From the NCBI GenBank assembly GCA_963971285.1, contig OZ020254.1, positions 13,330,001 through 13,394,000 of the forward strand: a DNA stretch of 64,000 nucleotides. Direction: 5' to 3'. The translations under genes were made by a program, and so were the position numbers. Positions 35,181 through 47,169 of this stretch are shown here, one piece after another. The notes under the pieces were generated by a model. It was not told where the DNA came from. It did not search any database and worked only from the letters and a program-made list of their open reading frames with translations. The stretch is from Astropecten irregularis. Its lineage: Eukaryota; Echinodermata; Asteroidea; Paxillosida; Astropectinidae. Positions within the stretch are counted from its first letter, which is position 1, and each line of letters starts with the position of its first letter.

Positions 35181-36236
35181 AGTACATTGTAACTTAAATG
35201 TCTGGTCATAACATTTTGACAAAGGTGCAAACTGCACACGTTACAAGCCTAAACACACATGAGAGTCGTGCATGAATTAGAAACTTAACCTTGAAGCTTT
35301 TCAACTTTGGATAATTTGTGAAATGAGTATCAGTTTATCCTGTCCTATATCAGCGCCGTATGGCGAGATGCAACAATGTTGTTGAGTTGCGAACTTGGAA
35401 AAATGAGTTAGCATTTTGTTTACAGTGCTAAAGACTGTGTGACCGGCATTTTTGATAATGATTCCAACTAATTTAAGACCGTTTTCATGTGTTAACTCTG
35501 GATTCTACTACAGCTCTCAGAAGTTTCACATTATGCTACCCCCACATGACAAACATTAGGTAAGTTTAACCGTTGGTCTGTGATCAAGAACTCTGGTGAT
35601 AGTCTGTTCATTTCTACATCAAGCACCGTGATGGTTTTCATATGAACACTGGTCCAATTAAGTCTCATTTTATACATTCATCAAAGACCATATAACGAGA
35701 ATATTATTATCTTTCTCCTATAAACAAAATTGCGTTTTGCGTTCGGTTTTCCGACTCAAGGTTGTGAGAGTGTGAAGAAATTTGTAACATGAATTTTGAA
35801 CGGGAACGTATACATTTGTATATCACAAAAACATACATTCACGTGAGAATAAGACATTTATACGTGAAATATTCAGTTTCGAAAAATAATTGTTAGGAAA
35901 AAGACTTCTTCAGTTGATTTTCTTTCTGTCAAATCCTTCCTCTTTTTCCTAGTGCCCGGTGCCGTTTTTTTAATACCTATTCAAGATGTTTAGGAAACTG
36001 TGCGTAGTTGTACGTGCGAAAAAAGAAAGAAAATTAGCCTCTTTTGTATGGGATTCTTTATTATTTTGGAAACTAAAAATCCCATTAATTAATGATCAAT
36101 ATATGGAACAATAATAATTATAGATCATTCAATACTTTGTATAATATGACATTTTATGGATAAGTCGTGATATCTATATTTACATCTGATCCATTTTAAT
36201 GGGATTTTGAAGTGGAAACAACGACAAGGGAGAGAG
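35181..36236. other. 3' flank of NK3, candidate polyadenylation signal
   Basis: Read on the minus strand, AATAAA occurs at 36062-36057, about 175 bases after the NK3 stop, so the 3' UTR probably ends soon after. The rest of the stretch is AT-rich with nothing recognised. Confidence 0.45.
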
Positions 36237-38595
36237 TTACTGGCCGTAGAGAAGGCCGTTTAGGGGGTAATGCGAGTGACCACATAGGGGAGGGAACGCG
36301 TGGCATCCGAATTGACTCATGAGTCCGTGATAGGCGGCAGCGGCTGGTGAGCCAGGCAGGCCGGAGTCCGGTGATGGATAGAAGGCCGGCTGGACGTGGG
36401 GGTCTCGGAACAGTACCTTGACGGCCACCTTCTTGGCCGGGGGAGGCGACATCATGTCGGCTGCCATTTGCTTCCTCTTGGTCTTGTATCGCCGGTTCTG
36501 GAACCAGATCTTGACCTGCTGTTCCGTCAGCTTCAAGGCGGCCGCCAGGTCGGCCCGCTCCGGACCGGACAGATAGCGCTGATGACCGAAGCGCCTCTCC
36601 AACTCGAAGACCTGGGCGTGGGAGAAGGCTGCACGGGACCGCTTCTTGCGTCCCTCCTTCTGTGAAGACGTTGTCGAGGCCGGCGACTGGTTAACCGACT
36701 TCTCATCTTCGTCCTCAAGTTCCTCAACTCGATCATCTGGAAGTTTAAAGGAAAGAAGAAAAAATTCCCTGCTCATGAGATGTAATCAAAACGGATGGGT
36801 CCCCCGTCGAATTGTGAGCACGCTCTTAACCGTTAAACAAACTCGAACCCTTGGTGGTCCCGTTCCGTGAGCGGAAAGGCAGCGCCAAGCCTAGCATGGT
36901 ATGTTTTCTTGGACTGGCTAGCCACTGAGTTTGGGCCCAACCACACGGACCCACGTTTAGTTTTTTTTTTGCGAGGCAGTAAAAACTAGAAAATAGTCGG
37001 ATGTGGGATGTCAGATACTTGGTCCATGACAAGACCCAGTTGTGAATCGACTTCTTTCCATGGGTGGGCAAATGATTTTACTACATGTATTTTGACGGTA
37101 AAAGACCGTAGCAATGTTCCACATTGATTTTTATTCTCCTGTTGCGTTCGTGTTTGTGCTAATTGAAAAAAAATCGAACGGTAATTGATTCTCAAGGAAC
37201 AGGCTGGTAGTCTTTAGCACTTTCGCGGTTCGTCAGATCAACAATTAGTTTGTATAATGGACTAATGTCCTTTGTACGTTTTAGATTTTAGTTCCAGCCG
37301 TGTTTTATCGTCATTTTATAAAAATTATTTTATACATTGCAGTCCATCAACACTTTGTCCCAGAGCTTTACTCTTGTCACAACAGCAGAGAACTGATTCC
37401 ATTCTTACTCAACTTTCAACATTTTTAGACAATTCTTCAAAAATAATGTCAACAAAGGTTCAATTGGACGGCATTCACGGCAATATGAAAATATCGAAAG
37501 AGGAGCAATATTTAATTCTTTTAAAGGTATAATACATGATTGATAAAGGTCAAAGAACAGTACTCACACTGTCCGATCAAACATGTACATAAAATGACAC
37601 ACATGTGAAAATTTGAGCTCAATCGAACATCGGAGTCACGAGAAATTAGCGAGAAAGCCGATTCAATTTTTCAACCCGGTCTTTCTTTTACTAATAATAT
37701 TTCTGGATAAATACGCCATTTCATTTTTTTATTTCATATTTTAACGGCATGTTTCTACCAGTACCATCTTTATACCATACGTAAATCTCAGTGAACATTT
37801 CTGTTTTAGTATGTTACCAATCCTTGGGTTGATTTCACCAAACTCATCGTAACTTGCTATCAACAATCGTAGGACTTATGATGCATTGCAGCCCTATGAT
37901 GGTTTATCCTTCGTAACTCGAATTACGATCGTTCGTAGGGCTTGGTGAAATCGACCCCTGTACTAACTATACCTCTGAACATATAATTACGACAAATACA
38001 AATGTCTTCTGGGTATTATTTTCGGCGCCTTGAGTTTAGCCTAGTTACTTTTTAAAATACTACTTTTTTAATTTGCTGTAGATAACATACCTGAATGTAG
38101 TCTCGATTCTGGACGCAGATTTTCCTCTCCACAAGATGAGTTTGTAGCAACGTCTCGATGGTGATGGTGGCCGAGGGAGACAGGTTTCAAATCCTCCGTC
38201 AGCTCCTCGGCGAATAAACTGTCCTTATGCCGGTATCCTGCCGGTTCAGCCTTGAGGATTTGATGGTGATGATGGTGATGGGGCTTGCTGTGGTGGTGAT
38301 GGTGGTGAAGAAAACCATGCTGGAAGGACATGTGCTCCGTGCGCCGCACCACGGCCGCTGCAGGGAACAGCGCGTCTAGGCGCTCGGGCACGGGGACAGT
38401 TCTCATCTTCAGCCCCACGGACTGCACGGCTGGCTCCGCTCCTGATCCTCGGCACGGCTTCGCCAGCTCTTCCGGTGAGCTTGACCGAGTTGGATGGCTA
38501 TCGTGTTGATGACCCCCATCACCACCGCCGAGAATGTCCAGGATCGTGAACGGCGTGAGCGATGACCCGTTACGGGCAACTGCAGAGCCGACCAT
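36237..38595 (-). CDS. nkx3-2: NK3 / bagpipe homeobox transcription factor (Nkx3-2 type), complete, two exons
   Basis: Exon 1 is 38595-38091 and exon 2 is 36736-36237, joined across a GT/AG phase-1 intron to give 334 residues. The start has a good Kozak context (AACCATGG). Residues 13-22 ([10 protein letters not shown]) are the TN/EH1 Groucho-binding motif of NK proteins. Residues 97-111 hold two runs of six histidines. An acidic stretch (EELEDEDE) precedes the homeodomain at 199-258, which has F8, L16, F20, W48, F49, N51 and the NK-type Tyr54 (QNRRYK). After it comes [11 protein letters not shown], the NK3-specific block seen in Nkx3-2. In bilaterians bagpipe/Nkx3-2 acts in visceral mesoderm, and in vertebrates also in skeletal patterning. 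NK3 versus other NK classes is certain; Nkx3-2 over Nkx3-1 simply reflects that invertebrates usually have one NK3. The intron carries two nested MITEs. Confidence 0.95.
36468..36647 (-). other. nkx3-2: NK3 homeobox (180 bp)
   Basis: Encodes residues 199-258, from [20 protein letters not shown] to KTKRKQ. The whole homeobox is in exon 2, uninterrupted, as in vertebrate Nkx3 genes. Confidence 0.95.
37521..37825 (-). mobile_element. TTAA-B MITE in the NK3 intron, broken by a family D insertion
   Basis: Starts TTAAAGGTATAATACATGAT and runs to TATGTTACCAATCC, where the family D element begins. The missing end (GTACTAACTATACCTCTGAA) resumes after it at about 37960. Confidence 0.8.
37829..37961. 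mobile_element. family D MITE nested in a TTAA-B MITE (NK3 intron)
   Basis: GGGTTGATTTCACCAAACTC at the left, GGTGAAATCGACCCC at the right, standard interior. Its position inside the B element shows it inserted later. Confidence 0.8.
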
Positions 38596-39688
38596 GGTTG
38601 TTGAGCTCTCCCTGGGCCGGTAGTTTACTCCTGAACAGCACTGAGAACAAGAGTCAGTGTTGGACCAAGTCCCACGAGGGTATGGTTAACGGTAGAAAAA
38701 TTCTTGTAATTGCAGCAAGAAAACAATGAAAAGTAAACAGCCCCGATGCGTATGGCTCTGTATCTACGGTAGGACTGATCCGGTGTACGTGTAAAACCTC
38801 CCCTGATAATGACTCCTCGTGGCCCACTTGTTATTACCCCGTCGCTCGCTCAATTCACACAAAAAAGAAAGAGAAAAACTCCAATGGTGCTTCACGCGAT
38901 GGCCATTACTCACTAGTAGTACCGAATCACTAGCGGCTAATCACCGGGCAAATTGACGGGTCTGAGTAGGGAGAGTGACAGCTCAGTCCCGGTAGGTAGG
39001 GAGGGGCACGTACACGGTGTCGGTGGTATTCGCGGTCGGTGGGGAGGGAGGAGAGACAAACCAGACCGCTGATTGGCTGAGAGTCGTTTAGCAACTGCAC
39101 TTTTTTCTCTCTCACACACACACTCTTCTTACTTTCTGCCAAACAATGAAGCCACACACCAATCCCTTAACCACACATCACGGTTGGGTATAAACTACAC
39201 GTTGACAGATAGACCTTGTCGTCGAGTGATGGGTGCACTCTGGCCGTGCATAGTGGTAGGGTATAGCCCCCAAGGTGCTCCCTACTGACGGATTATCTCC
39301 CACCTTATCCAATTGTCTGAATTGAGGACTAAGTGGTGGCAATTCAATCTAATTGATATGGCAGTGCACATACCACATACACTCCGTCTGAGGTTTTTTC
39401 CCCCCGTGTGGAGGAGGGAACTTGACTTGACCAGAGGGAGGGAGATTGGGACCAGCCAGCCAGCCTGCCTATCACTCACAATCTGTCAGAATGCCAGGCC
39501 GTATATGTACGGCTGATAACGGCTGACAATTCAAGCTCAGTTTCTGCCCCGCACCTAGAACAACGATCACTTTCAGCCGTTTACTTTCCTCACAAGGACA
39601 GTTTTGTCTTAAAAGATGCATAAGGAACAGTGTACAACTCAATGTCACGCCCAAACGTTCATTCATAATTACAACTTTCCCCTCAACT
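38596..39688. other. NK3 upstream region
   Basis: No repeat family or gene is seen. It has GC-rich and unique-looking parts, a CTCTCTCACACACACACTC tract at about 39105-39123 and a TGACAGCTC motif near 38975. It is the likely place for the NK3 promoter and proximal control elements. No TATA box is placed with confidence. Confidence 0.4.
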
Positions 39689-40079
39689 TTAAAAGTATAA
39701 TACATGATTGGTAAAGGTCACAGAACAGCACTCACACTTTGTCTTTGATCAAATATGTACATGAAATAATAAACCTGTGCAAATTTGAGCTCAATCGGAC
39801 ACCTGAGTCCCGAGAATATAGCGAAAACCCGACTCAATTTTTCTTATAGAACATGAAGAATGGTTTTGATAATACCCAGAGATCAAAACTGTGTTCGGTC
39901 TGTGTGTTACTATAGAGAAATCCATGGTTTTACTCATTTCTGGATAGATACACCACTTCAGGTGGAAATATTTTAACGGTTTGTTTCTACCAGCAATCTT
40001 CATATCCTGAAAGTTCTAATACGTAAATCTGTGAACATTTCTGTTTGGGTATGTTACCAATCCTGTACGGTACCTTTAA
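39689..40079 (-). mobile_element. TTAA-B MITE upstream of NK3
   Basis: Ends TTTAAAAGTATAATACATGA and AATCCTGTACGGTACCTTTAA; body GGTCACAGAACAGCACTCAC. It is one of the best preserved B copies, with an extra segment near 39905-39930. Confidence 0.85.
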
Positions 40080-40508
40080 AAGAAGAAGATTTGGTTCAGG
40101 TGGGGCTGTAAACGGTAAAACCTTTGCCGGTTTGTCTTCGGAACCAAACATAAGCAAAAACAACATTGTTTATTAGTTTCTCGTGCTGTGACATAAATAA
40201 ACTTTTGGCAAGCAGAAGTACCCCCGAAACATGACTTCCGCTTACAAGTCCGAGTGACAATGCATAACGAACGGATGAGTGATATAAGTCGATCGTGGAC
40301 ATAAAACTACTCCGTAAAATGGTAAATTGAGGGCGATGAGCCGATGACGTCATCTTTGGGTACAAGTTGGTGAAAAGTGAAAACTGCAGTTAATTTACAA
40401 ATCTAAATTTGAAAACACTTCAGATAGGCCATCAAAATCATCATATCATATTTAAAAGCAATACGAATTGTGACATTTGGAATTTGGACGCCACCCTATC
40501 ATACTGAG
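40080..40508. other. gene-free spacer
   Basis: Nothing recognised. Confidence 0.4.
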
Positions 40509-40745
40509 GCCAATTTCATAGAGCTACATAAGCACCAAAAACCTTGGTAAATGAAATCAGTAAGCCAGCCAAAACTCCTTGTGAATGTTAAGCTCAGCAA
40601 ACAAGCCAAAAGCAGTAAACATCACGTGAACATTTGGTTGGTAATCTTTTTTTCTTTGTTCACCGTTTCAAAGGTTGGTAATGTGATCAAGGAAGACTGT
40701 TCATGCTTAAGCAATTTTTGTTCTTAAGCAGCTCTATAGGAAGAC
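40509..40745. mobile_element. family E MITE
   Basis: GGCCAATTTCATAGAGCTAC at the left, TTAAGCAGCTCTATAGGAA at the right, interior GCTCAGCAAACAAGCCAAAA. Confidence 0.7.
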
Positions 40746-40784
40746 AAATTCATCACGATTTCCGTTTAAGTTCAGTTCTACACA

Positions 40785-40990
40785 ACGGGAGGCTCAGGCT
40801 CATTTCGTGAATCCATTAAAAAAAACGGGTATCAAAATGGAGGCTTTTGGCTGCGACGGTTCGGAAGTAGATTCTCTGGTTTGAAAAGGAAAACAGAGCT
40901 TCGGCTTCAATGAAAAACCACAACCTATTTCAGTATGGATGACAGAGCCTGAGCCTGAGCCTCAGCCTCCGTTCCGTAAACCCCCCATAG
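40785..40990. mobile_element. family F MITE
   Basis: GGGAGGCTCAGGCTCATTTC, GGCTTTTGGCTGCGACGG, GAGCTTCGGCTTCAATGAAA and GAGCCTGAGCCTGAGCCTCA ending in CCGTTCCGTAAACCCCCC. Confidence 0.6.
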
Positions 40991-42685
40991 ATGCCTGCAT
41001 GTGGTGGCAAAGTTGTTTTCAAGTCCTCACAGTATAATAGTGTAGGTTTAGAGGATGGCGCACCCATCGTGTTTGTGTGAAGAGTCATTGACTCAGCAGC
41101 CTGTACTCAGTCACCGCAGCCCCACAACGTGTCCATTTCGACAGATTCCACTCACTTTTGACTCAGTGTTTTCACAAGTCAAGTTTCACCCACATTATTT
41201 TCTTTTCCGGTCAGAAAACACAGTGTGTTGACTGTTATGCAGTGATTAATGGCCCTATTTCCCAAAAAGTTGAGTGTTAATGAGAGAGAATAGTATTAAT
41301 GGCGGTGACCAGAACAAATAAACAGTCCAATTAATTTTATTCAGACAAGAAATCGAAAAACAGAATGTGGGCATTTTCACAGAGAATATATTTGAAGTTT
41401 TGTGAACATGGTTAAGATATTTTGTCCCTTTAAAACAAGAGTGACTGGCTAAAATGCTGGCATTGTGTTTACTATTGGCTAGGAATGTTCGTGTAAACCA
41501 ACGGGGATCTTTTATCTGACATCCAATCCTTGTTTTTTGGGAGTCTTTATTTTGGAAGTCAGGGAGAGAGTAGTGTTTTTTAGAAGACGTTTGATGTACA
41601 GCAGAGGAACCTGCCAGAACAGATTGGGTGGTCCTTTCGTCCGGGGCTATTTTGACAAGGTGACTGGGTCTCCTGTCCATCCCCGCGCTGCACGAACTTG
41701 ACATGAGATTGACCGGCGACTGCATTGGGTGTTCCATGTGCGCCACCAATCGCCAGGCGTGTCTCACCGCGATTCGCTGCCGAGACCGCCCGTAAGACGG
41801 ACCGCCATTGGCCGGTGGAGCGAACACGGCGAGCTGTCACGCCGGGTCCGAGCCTTTACATGACGGGTGCGGGACTCCACTACTTACTCCAGGGAGCTCG
41901 CACACTGCGATAAGTAATTTGCAGGCGGGCCATATGTCAACAAATACTTGTGCTTACTTTTCATCAGATTTCCCGTCTTGACAACTATCTCTTGATTCCG
42001 GTAAACGGTTCTAATAGCCGGGGCATGGTATTACCACTTCACCGAGGAGAGTCGCCCCGCAGGGAGGACTCGATTCCGGGCTCGGTTGGTTGTTCGCCCC
42101 GGGAGTCTTCCCGGCCCAAGTTGCAGGCCGTGGCGCGGAGAGAGAAGGGAAGTGCACATAACATACACAGAGACCTGAGACTGGGCTTTCCTATTCGGCA
42201 GGGGTTTTGACCCATGGGGGCCGCATTAGACTTATATCCACAAACATAATGATGGAGGTCCTCTAATCTTGTGTATACATTCGTCGTGCACACAAACAAT
42301 TAACGGTGAGCCAGGCCGGGACATATGCCCAAATAATGGATCAGATCTCCCATACCAACTTCAGCTTCAAGTACACGACGTGTCAGGCTATGCCCTTGAG
42401 GACAATGATTTATTTGGAATTTTTCCCACCAACAGAAGACAGAAGTAGATCGACGACAGAGGGCGCTATTACTCATTTCTAAGCCGTTCAACAGATAAAC
42501 CACTGGGGAAGGCTGATAAACCAAAACTCACGAGTGTAGAAATCCACAGAGCCAAATACAGTTAGAATTTTAACATAGACAATGAACATGATTGGTTATA
42601 ATATTGAAAGCCGTTCGGGTATCATTATTTTAGGTACTGATTTGGTATTTCTGAATGATATACTTTAATAAAATTGACAGAACAT
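40991..42685. other. non-repeat spacer with a GC-rich block at 41570-42260
   Basis: The block is GC- and CpG-rich and open in several overlapping frames at once, the longest being 190 codons on the minus strand (41827-41255). None resembles a known protein. Open frames in three phases suggest base composition, not coding. It lies about 3 kb upstream of NK3 and could be a distal promoter or enhancer. Confidence 0.3.
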
Positions 42686-43024
42686 CTGCCGTCTGTTCAT
42701 AATTTGATTTGTCATGTAATAAAAACAAACCTGTGAATTTGTTCAGCTCAATAGATCACTGGAAACAGTAGAAAACAGCAAAAACCACTGCAATTTTTAC
42801 GCAAAATTGTGAGGTAATTGTTATAGTGAGGTTTTGATCTCAGAGATCAAAACTGTTTCCGGTATTTCGTTTTATTCATTTCTAGAAAATATCGCATTTC
42901 AGGCAGAACAAATGTTAACGGTATATTTCTACCAGCTCTGTATCTTTATACCCTGCAACTTATACGTACGTGAACATGTGTACATGTCTCATGTTGGTTT
43001 CCTACCAAAGTATGATAGTACCTT
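42686..43024 (-). mobile_element. TTAA-C MITE, left end worn
   Basis: Body GTCTGTTCATAATTTGATTT, TTTTGATCTCAGAGATCAAA and right end CCAAAGTATGATAGTACCTT. Confidence 0.75.
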
Positions 43025-43949
43025 AGATCGATAAAGTATGATGCAATAATCATAATGAAAACAACTATTGCCTACAACTTGTAGTTATTGTGAATCCAAG
43101 ACAGTTATTTTACAAATCGCTTATATTTTTGGATTTTCACTGTATGATGCATTGGCGGATATGTACATGTACGTAAAATACAAAGTTAGAAATTTGGCTA
43201 GCTTAGCCCTTATGTATAGTACACGACATGTATTTCTAATCTTTTGGGCAAGTCCAAACCAACCTTCAATAACTTTTTTAAATGTCCCACCTTCCAATAA
43301 TGGCGAACAAAATACGTCACTTTAGTTTCAGCACTGAGACCCATACGAGATATCTTCGCGCAGTAATTGTTTATATTGTAATCTTTATTTTGCTCAGCAA
43401 TTAATTGAAGTCCAAACTTATCAGGGTTATTTTTTTTTTCTATCTTCCCTCCGTCATCTTATTCTTCAATCAGTGATTAAACAAACAGACTGAGTTGTTT
43501 AAATAATTAAAGGATCAATTGGACTATTATTACTATGGGGGAACGTTATCCCGTACGGAAGGGAGTAAATGGTCACACACATACACGGAGACAATGACTA
43601 ATGGACAAGGTAAGATTAACAAAACGGGCAATGACTTACATGGGACTTTATGGCCGTTGATTGCATGTGTTTATTGAAAGTGACTGTCCAAATAGCACCT
43701 TATCTCCGGAAACATTAAAGGTGAAGTTTGCATTAGGGAAACCAGCGATGCAGTTAATTTTTAGTTTTATTATCTCATTGGATGAAATAGGCCTACTGTT
43801 AGAAAAGTTCGCTGGGTAAGCCCCTGATTTTGCCCAGGAGCTCAGAGCAGAAAAATGAACACTGATCAAGGAAAACGATACCCTCATGATCATAGCCTTT
43901 AGTAGTTACGTGGGGCTACATTAATTAATACGGAAGTCAATGAAAAGAG
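43025..43949. other. gene-free spacer
   Basis: Nothing recognised. Confidence 0.4.
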
Positions 43950-44120
43950 AACAAAGACAAATTGACTGGAGCGGGATTCGAACCATGCAGCAATTTCCGG
44001 AATACCGTACCGGCGCTGTTCCGGTGATCGCTGGTTCAAATTCCGCTCCAGTAAATTTTTCTTTGTTCACTTTTCAATAACTTAAAATTCAGTCAGTTTC
44101 CCTTGTGGTTATTGGATGAT
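43950..44120. repeat. head-to-head SINE-1 palindrome
   Basis: A minus-strand tail-plus-B-box piece (AAAAGAGAACAAAG, then GGAGCGGGATTCGAACCA) is followed at once by a plus-strand piece (TGGTTCAAATTCCGCTCCAG, then CTTTGTTCACTTTTCAATAA and GTTTCCCTTGTGGTTATTGG). The A-box parts between them are mostly lost. Confidence 0.65.
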
Positions 44121-45360
44121 TATTACGGAAGAGTTAGACAAATTCCGTCTCTTGTAGTTTGGAAGATTGTTTTCATGCAGACGGAACAAGAACGACATCA
44201 CTGGATTGGACAAATGTTAAACTTGAGGGCGTACTTCTAAGGCAGTGATGGGGTAGAGTAGAACGCATAATGCAATGATATCGGTAACATCAGAAGACAA
44301 CCTATTGAACCTAACATACCAACACAACTGCAGCTCGCCACAATGGCACTCTAGCAGCACCATGGCTATCATGACAGCAGATCGGAACCATCAGCAGATC
44401 TACAGCAACACTGCAACTGCGGTGCACTGTGCATTCTCACTGCAGCTGCACTGCAGTGACCACATAGGCACTACTGCAGCAAGGCAGCATTGCACCACAG
44501 CACCGCACTATAAACACCATTATAGCAGAATCACCTCGTATAGGATAATCATGGAGGTACCTCCATCCATGGAGGTAGAAATAGATATTTCTAACTCCAT
44601 GCTCCATCCATGTGCTAATACAACCGCACTTTCACTTCAGAAATTTACAGTTGAGCAAGAATATTAACCAGTGTACCGAATGGCAGCGAGAAAGAACTGC
44701 ATCAGAACTAGACCACAACTTGAAGACAACTACACGAACCCTATTTTTAAAGCAAAATAGATTAGCGAACAAAATAACTACAACTATGCGCATATGAGAG
44801 AAGTCTTCTTATCCAGCAAACAAGAATGGCAAGGAAAATAAAGGAAATTCAAAACTGAGCAAAATGTCAAGAAATAACGAATCATCATTTTAATTCAAAA
44901 ACAAATGATGGAGAACAATTTCGGCCAATTGATTGAGGTCAGCTTCATAGCTTGCCCCTTTAACTCACAAACATATAGGGTTTGTGTTATCGTTGATAAC
45001 ATAAACCCACATCCATCCACAAGCTTTCAGCGAATTCATTGCCATCATTTTCATCCAATTACCTTTCCACGATCTCACAAAATGAGTGACAGTTTGTTTT
45101 CGCGAGGGGATAAAATAATAAACGGCGAATCTGTCTTACAGATTATGCCCGGTGCTTGATGGGGGTATACGGGTGTGATTCAGCAGAGAAAGCCTGTTGT
45201 TGTTCGTGGGGATAAATTGCACAGTGGACGGTGACCGGTGATGCTGGTGTCTGGTGACAGTAAGGGGATTGTACTATGACGGATGGATGTATACAGGAAA
45301 GACTGTACGACTCAATGTGAGGATGCTGAAGCAAATTACGTCTGGTTCGAATCCCACCTT
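44121..45360. other. gene-free spacer with CTGCAG/GCAGC-rich patch
   Basis: Bases about 44320-44500 are rich in CTGCAG and CAGCA words and are open in one plus-strand frame from 44275 to 44667. The composition of that frame is low-complexity and unlike a known protein. CATGGAGGTA palindromes near 44550-44590 recur at 1384-1425 and 53623-53640. Confidence 0.35.
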
Positions 45361-45512
45361 GGGTCGCTTTCACGAAGCCCTACGATCGATCGTAACTCGA
45401 GATATGAAGGATTACCCATCGTATCATTCGACTTCTGTGTGGGGCTGCAATGTATCTTTTAAGTCCTACGATTGATAGTAAGTTACGATGAGTTTGGGTG
45501 ACTCGACCCATG
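45361..45512. mobile_element. family D MITE
   Basis: GGGTCGCTTTCACGAAGCCC at the left, ACGATGAGTTTGGGTGACTC at the right, near-complete interior. Confidence 0.75.
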
Positions 45513-45569
45513 GAACCAATATGAGGGCCTAGCTGCCACCACACTTTGCCTAATGAAATAATATTATTG

Positions 45570-45737
45570 AAAAGTGAACAAAGAGAAATTGACTGGCGGC
45601 GGGATTCGAACCGGCGACCTCCTGAATACCGTACAGGCGCTCTACCAATTGAGCTATCCCTAATAGTCAATTTATATTTGTTCGTTTTTACTTTTCAATG
45701 ACTTTAAAATCAGTTTCCCTTGTGGTTATTTGATGAA
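45570..45737 (-). mobile_element. tRNA-derived SINE-1 with a second tail
   Basis: The minus strand reads GGGATAGCTCAATTGGTAGA, GCGCCTGTACGG, B box GGTTCGAATCC, then CTTTGTTCACTTTTCAATAA. A plus-strand tail copy (CTTTTCAATGACTTTAAAAT, CCCTTGTGGTTATTTGATGA) lies directly beside it. Confidence 0.7.
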
Positions 45738-45800
45738 AGTGGATTGAATTCAACCTGTTGCAAAATGTGGTCAACGATGCAGTCTGAGTTGTGTGATCCG

Positions 45801-45938
45801 GGGTCGATTTCTCGAAGCCCTACAATCGATCGTAACTCGGGTTATGAAGGATAACCCATCGTATCCTATGTAGGGATGCAATGCAATCATAAGTCCTACG
45901 ATTGACAGTAAGTTAAGATGAGTTAAGTGAAATCTTCC
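45801..45938. mobile_element. family D MITE
   Basis: GGGGTCGATTTCTCGAAGCC at the left, interior GGATAACCCATCGTATCC, right end AAGTGAAATC. Confidence 0.75.
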
Positions 45939-46804
45939 ATTGGTTCAACCCTATCAAAACACATAAAATTGCAGTCGATAAATAACATGGAATACATTCA
46001 CAATTATTACATGTACATATGAATTAAATCGAATAGGGTGGAATCGACTACAGTGGAATCGAATCTAATAGAATCGAATGATGCGCCAGAACCTTTTCTG
46101 GCGGATGATTTGTGAGTGAACCATTGTTGAAATAATTACATTAAGTTGTCGAAGCGATGAAAAATAATGGACACTTCATTTGCATGCGATCCTCCATTTC
46201 TCATTGAGCAATAATTTTTGGCTGAATAATAAGTTTCATAAGTAGATTCAGCATCGTTTTTGTAATATGTTTGTTCTTCTGTTTATTGTTATGTTATTTT
46301 ATGCGCTAAAAAACTGAATATAAATGTAATTTTGTTATAATCATATCAACTAACCTGAGTGATTTTGAGTTGGGAAAAGTAGCTCTTTTCATCAGCGTGT
46401 CACCGTTTCAATTTCCTTGTCCCCCTTTTTTACTATGATTAATCCTAGAGAGTTGTGGGTGCAATTCTCAGGCAATAATTGTATTATTTTTTATTTTTTT
46501 GTAGAATGCACTTTCGTCTGCAACGTGCAACGCACACGAAATCAACAAGTCAAATAAAGGCAATAGCGCCCTCTTTCAGTTAAACGGAGAAAGCATAACC
46601 GGCTGGCCACCTTGCGGCGTCTCATGCATCATTGTGCACTTAACAAACGTGTTCTACATCCTCTGTTTGGTTCAAGTAAAAACTGAGAGGTGTCATGGGT
46701 TCTTCAGAAGGGTATAAATTATTGGGGTTTATTTTTGCCTTGTCAATCGCCTTCTCGGGTTTCCCAACCAAGGAATGTCTATTAATGTACACGAACTCCG
46801 ATCG
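45939..46804. other. gene-free spacer
   Basis: A short GGAATCGA/GAATCGAAT repeat lies near 46020-46080. Nothing else is recognised. Confidence 0.4.
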
Positions 46805-47169
46805 TTAAAGGTAGTATCATACTTTGGTAAGAGACCAAAACAGAAATGTTCACAGATTTACGTATAACTTTCAGGGTATGGAGATGATGCTGGCAGAAAC
46901 CTACCGTTAAAATTTTTTCCGACTGAAATTGTGTATTTATGCAGAAATTAGTAAAACAACGACCGAAAATCTTTTTGATCTTTTAAAAGATCAAAAATAA
47001 AAGAGACAAGACTTAAGAAATACTGTGGCTGTTTTTCACTGTTTTCTCAAACAGTGGGCACCGTACGAGACTGAAATTTTCACAGATGACTTTTGCTGTA
47101 TATTGCTTGATATTTTTGCCCATGAATCTGTATTTCTTGACAAAAACCAAAGTATGATACTACCTTTAA
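46805..47169 (+). mobile_element. TTAA-A MITE, abutting another A copy
   Basis: TTAAAGGTAGTATCATACTT to AAAGTATGATACTACCTTTAA; central TTGATCTTTTAAAAGATCAA intact. It shares TTAA 47166-47169 with the next copy. Confidence 0.9.

Noticed and set aside
36396..36665. 89-codon plus-strand frame antisense to the homeobox
   Set aside because: It mirrors the NK3 coding strand in a GC-rich exon; no independent evidence.
38246..38455. Minus-strand frame inside NK3 exon 1
   Set aside because: Alternate-frame shadow of the NK3 coding sequence; the NK3 frame has the TN domain and the correct splice phase.
41255..41827. 190-codon minus-strand open frame
   Set aside because: GC-rich block open in several frames at once; no recognisable domain and no splice support.
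44275..44667. 130-codon frame over the CTGCAG-rich patch
   Set aside because: Open because of short CAG-type words; protein is low-complexity with no family resemblance.
45595..45665. Minus-strand tRNA gene
   Set aside because: Same SINE-1 family; sequence after the B box is the SINE tail and not a 3' acceptor strand.
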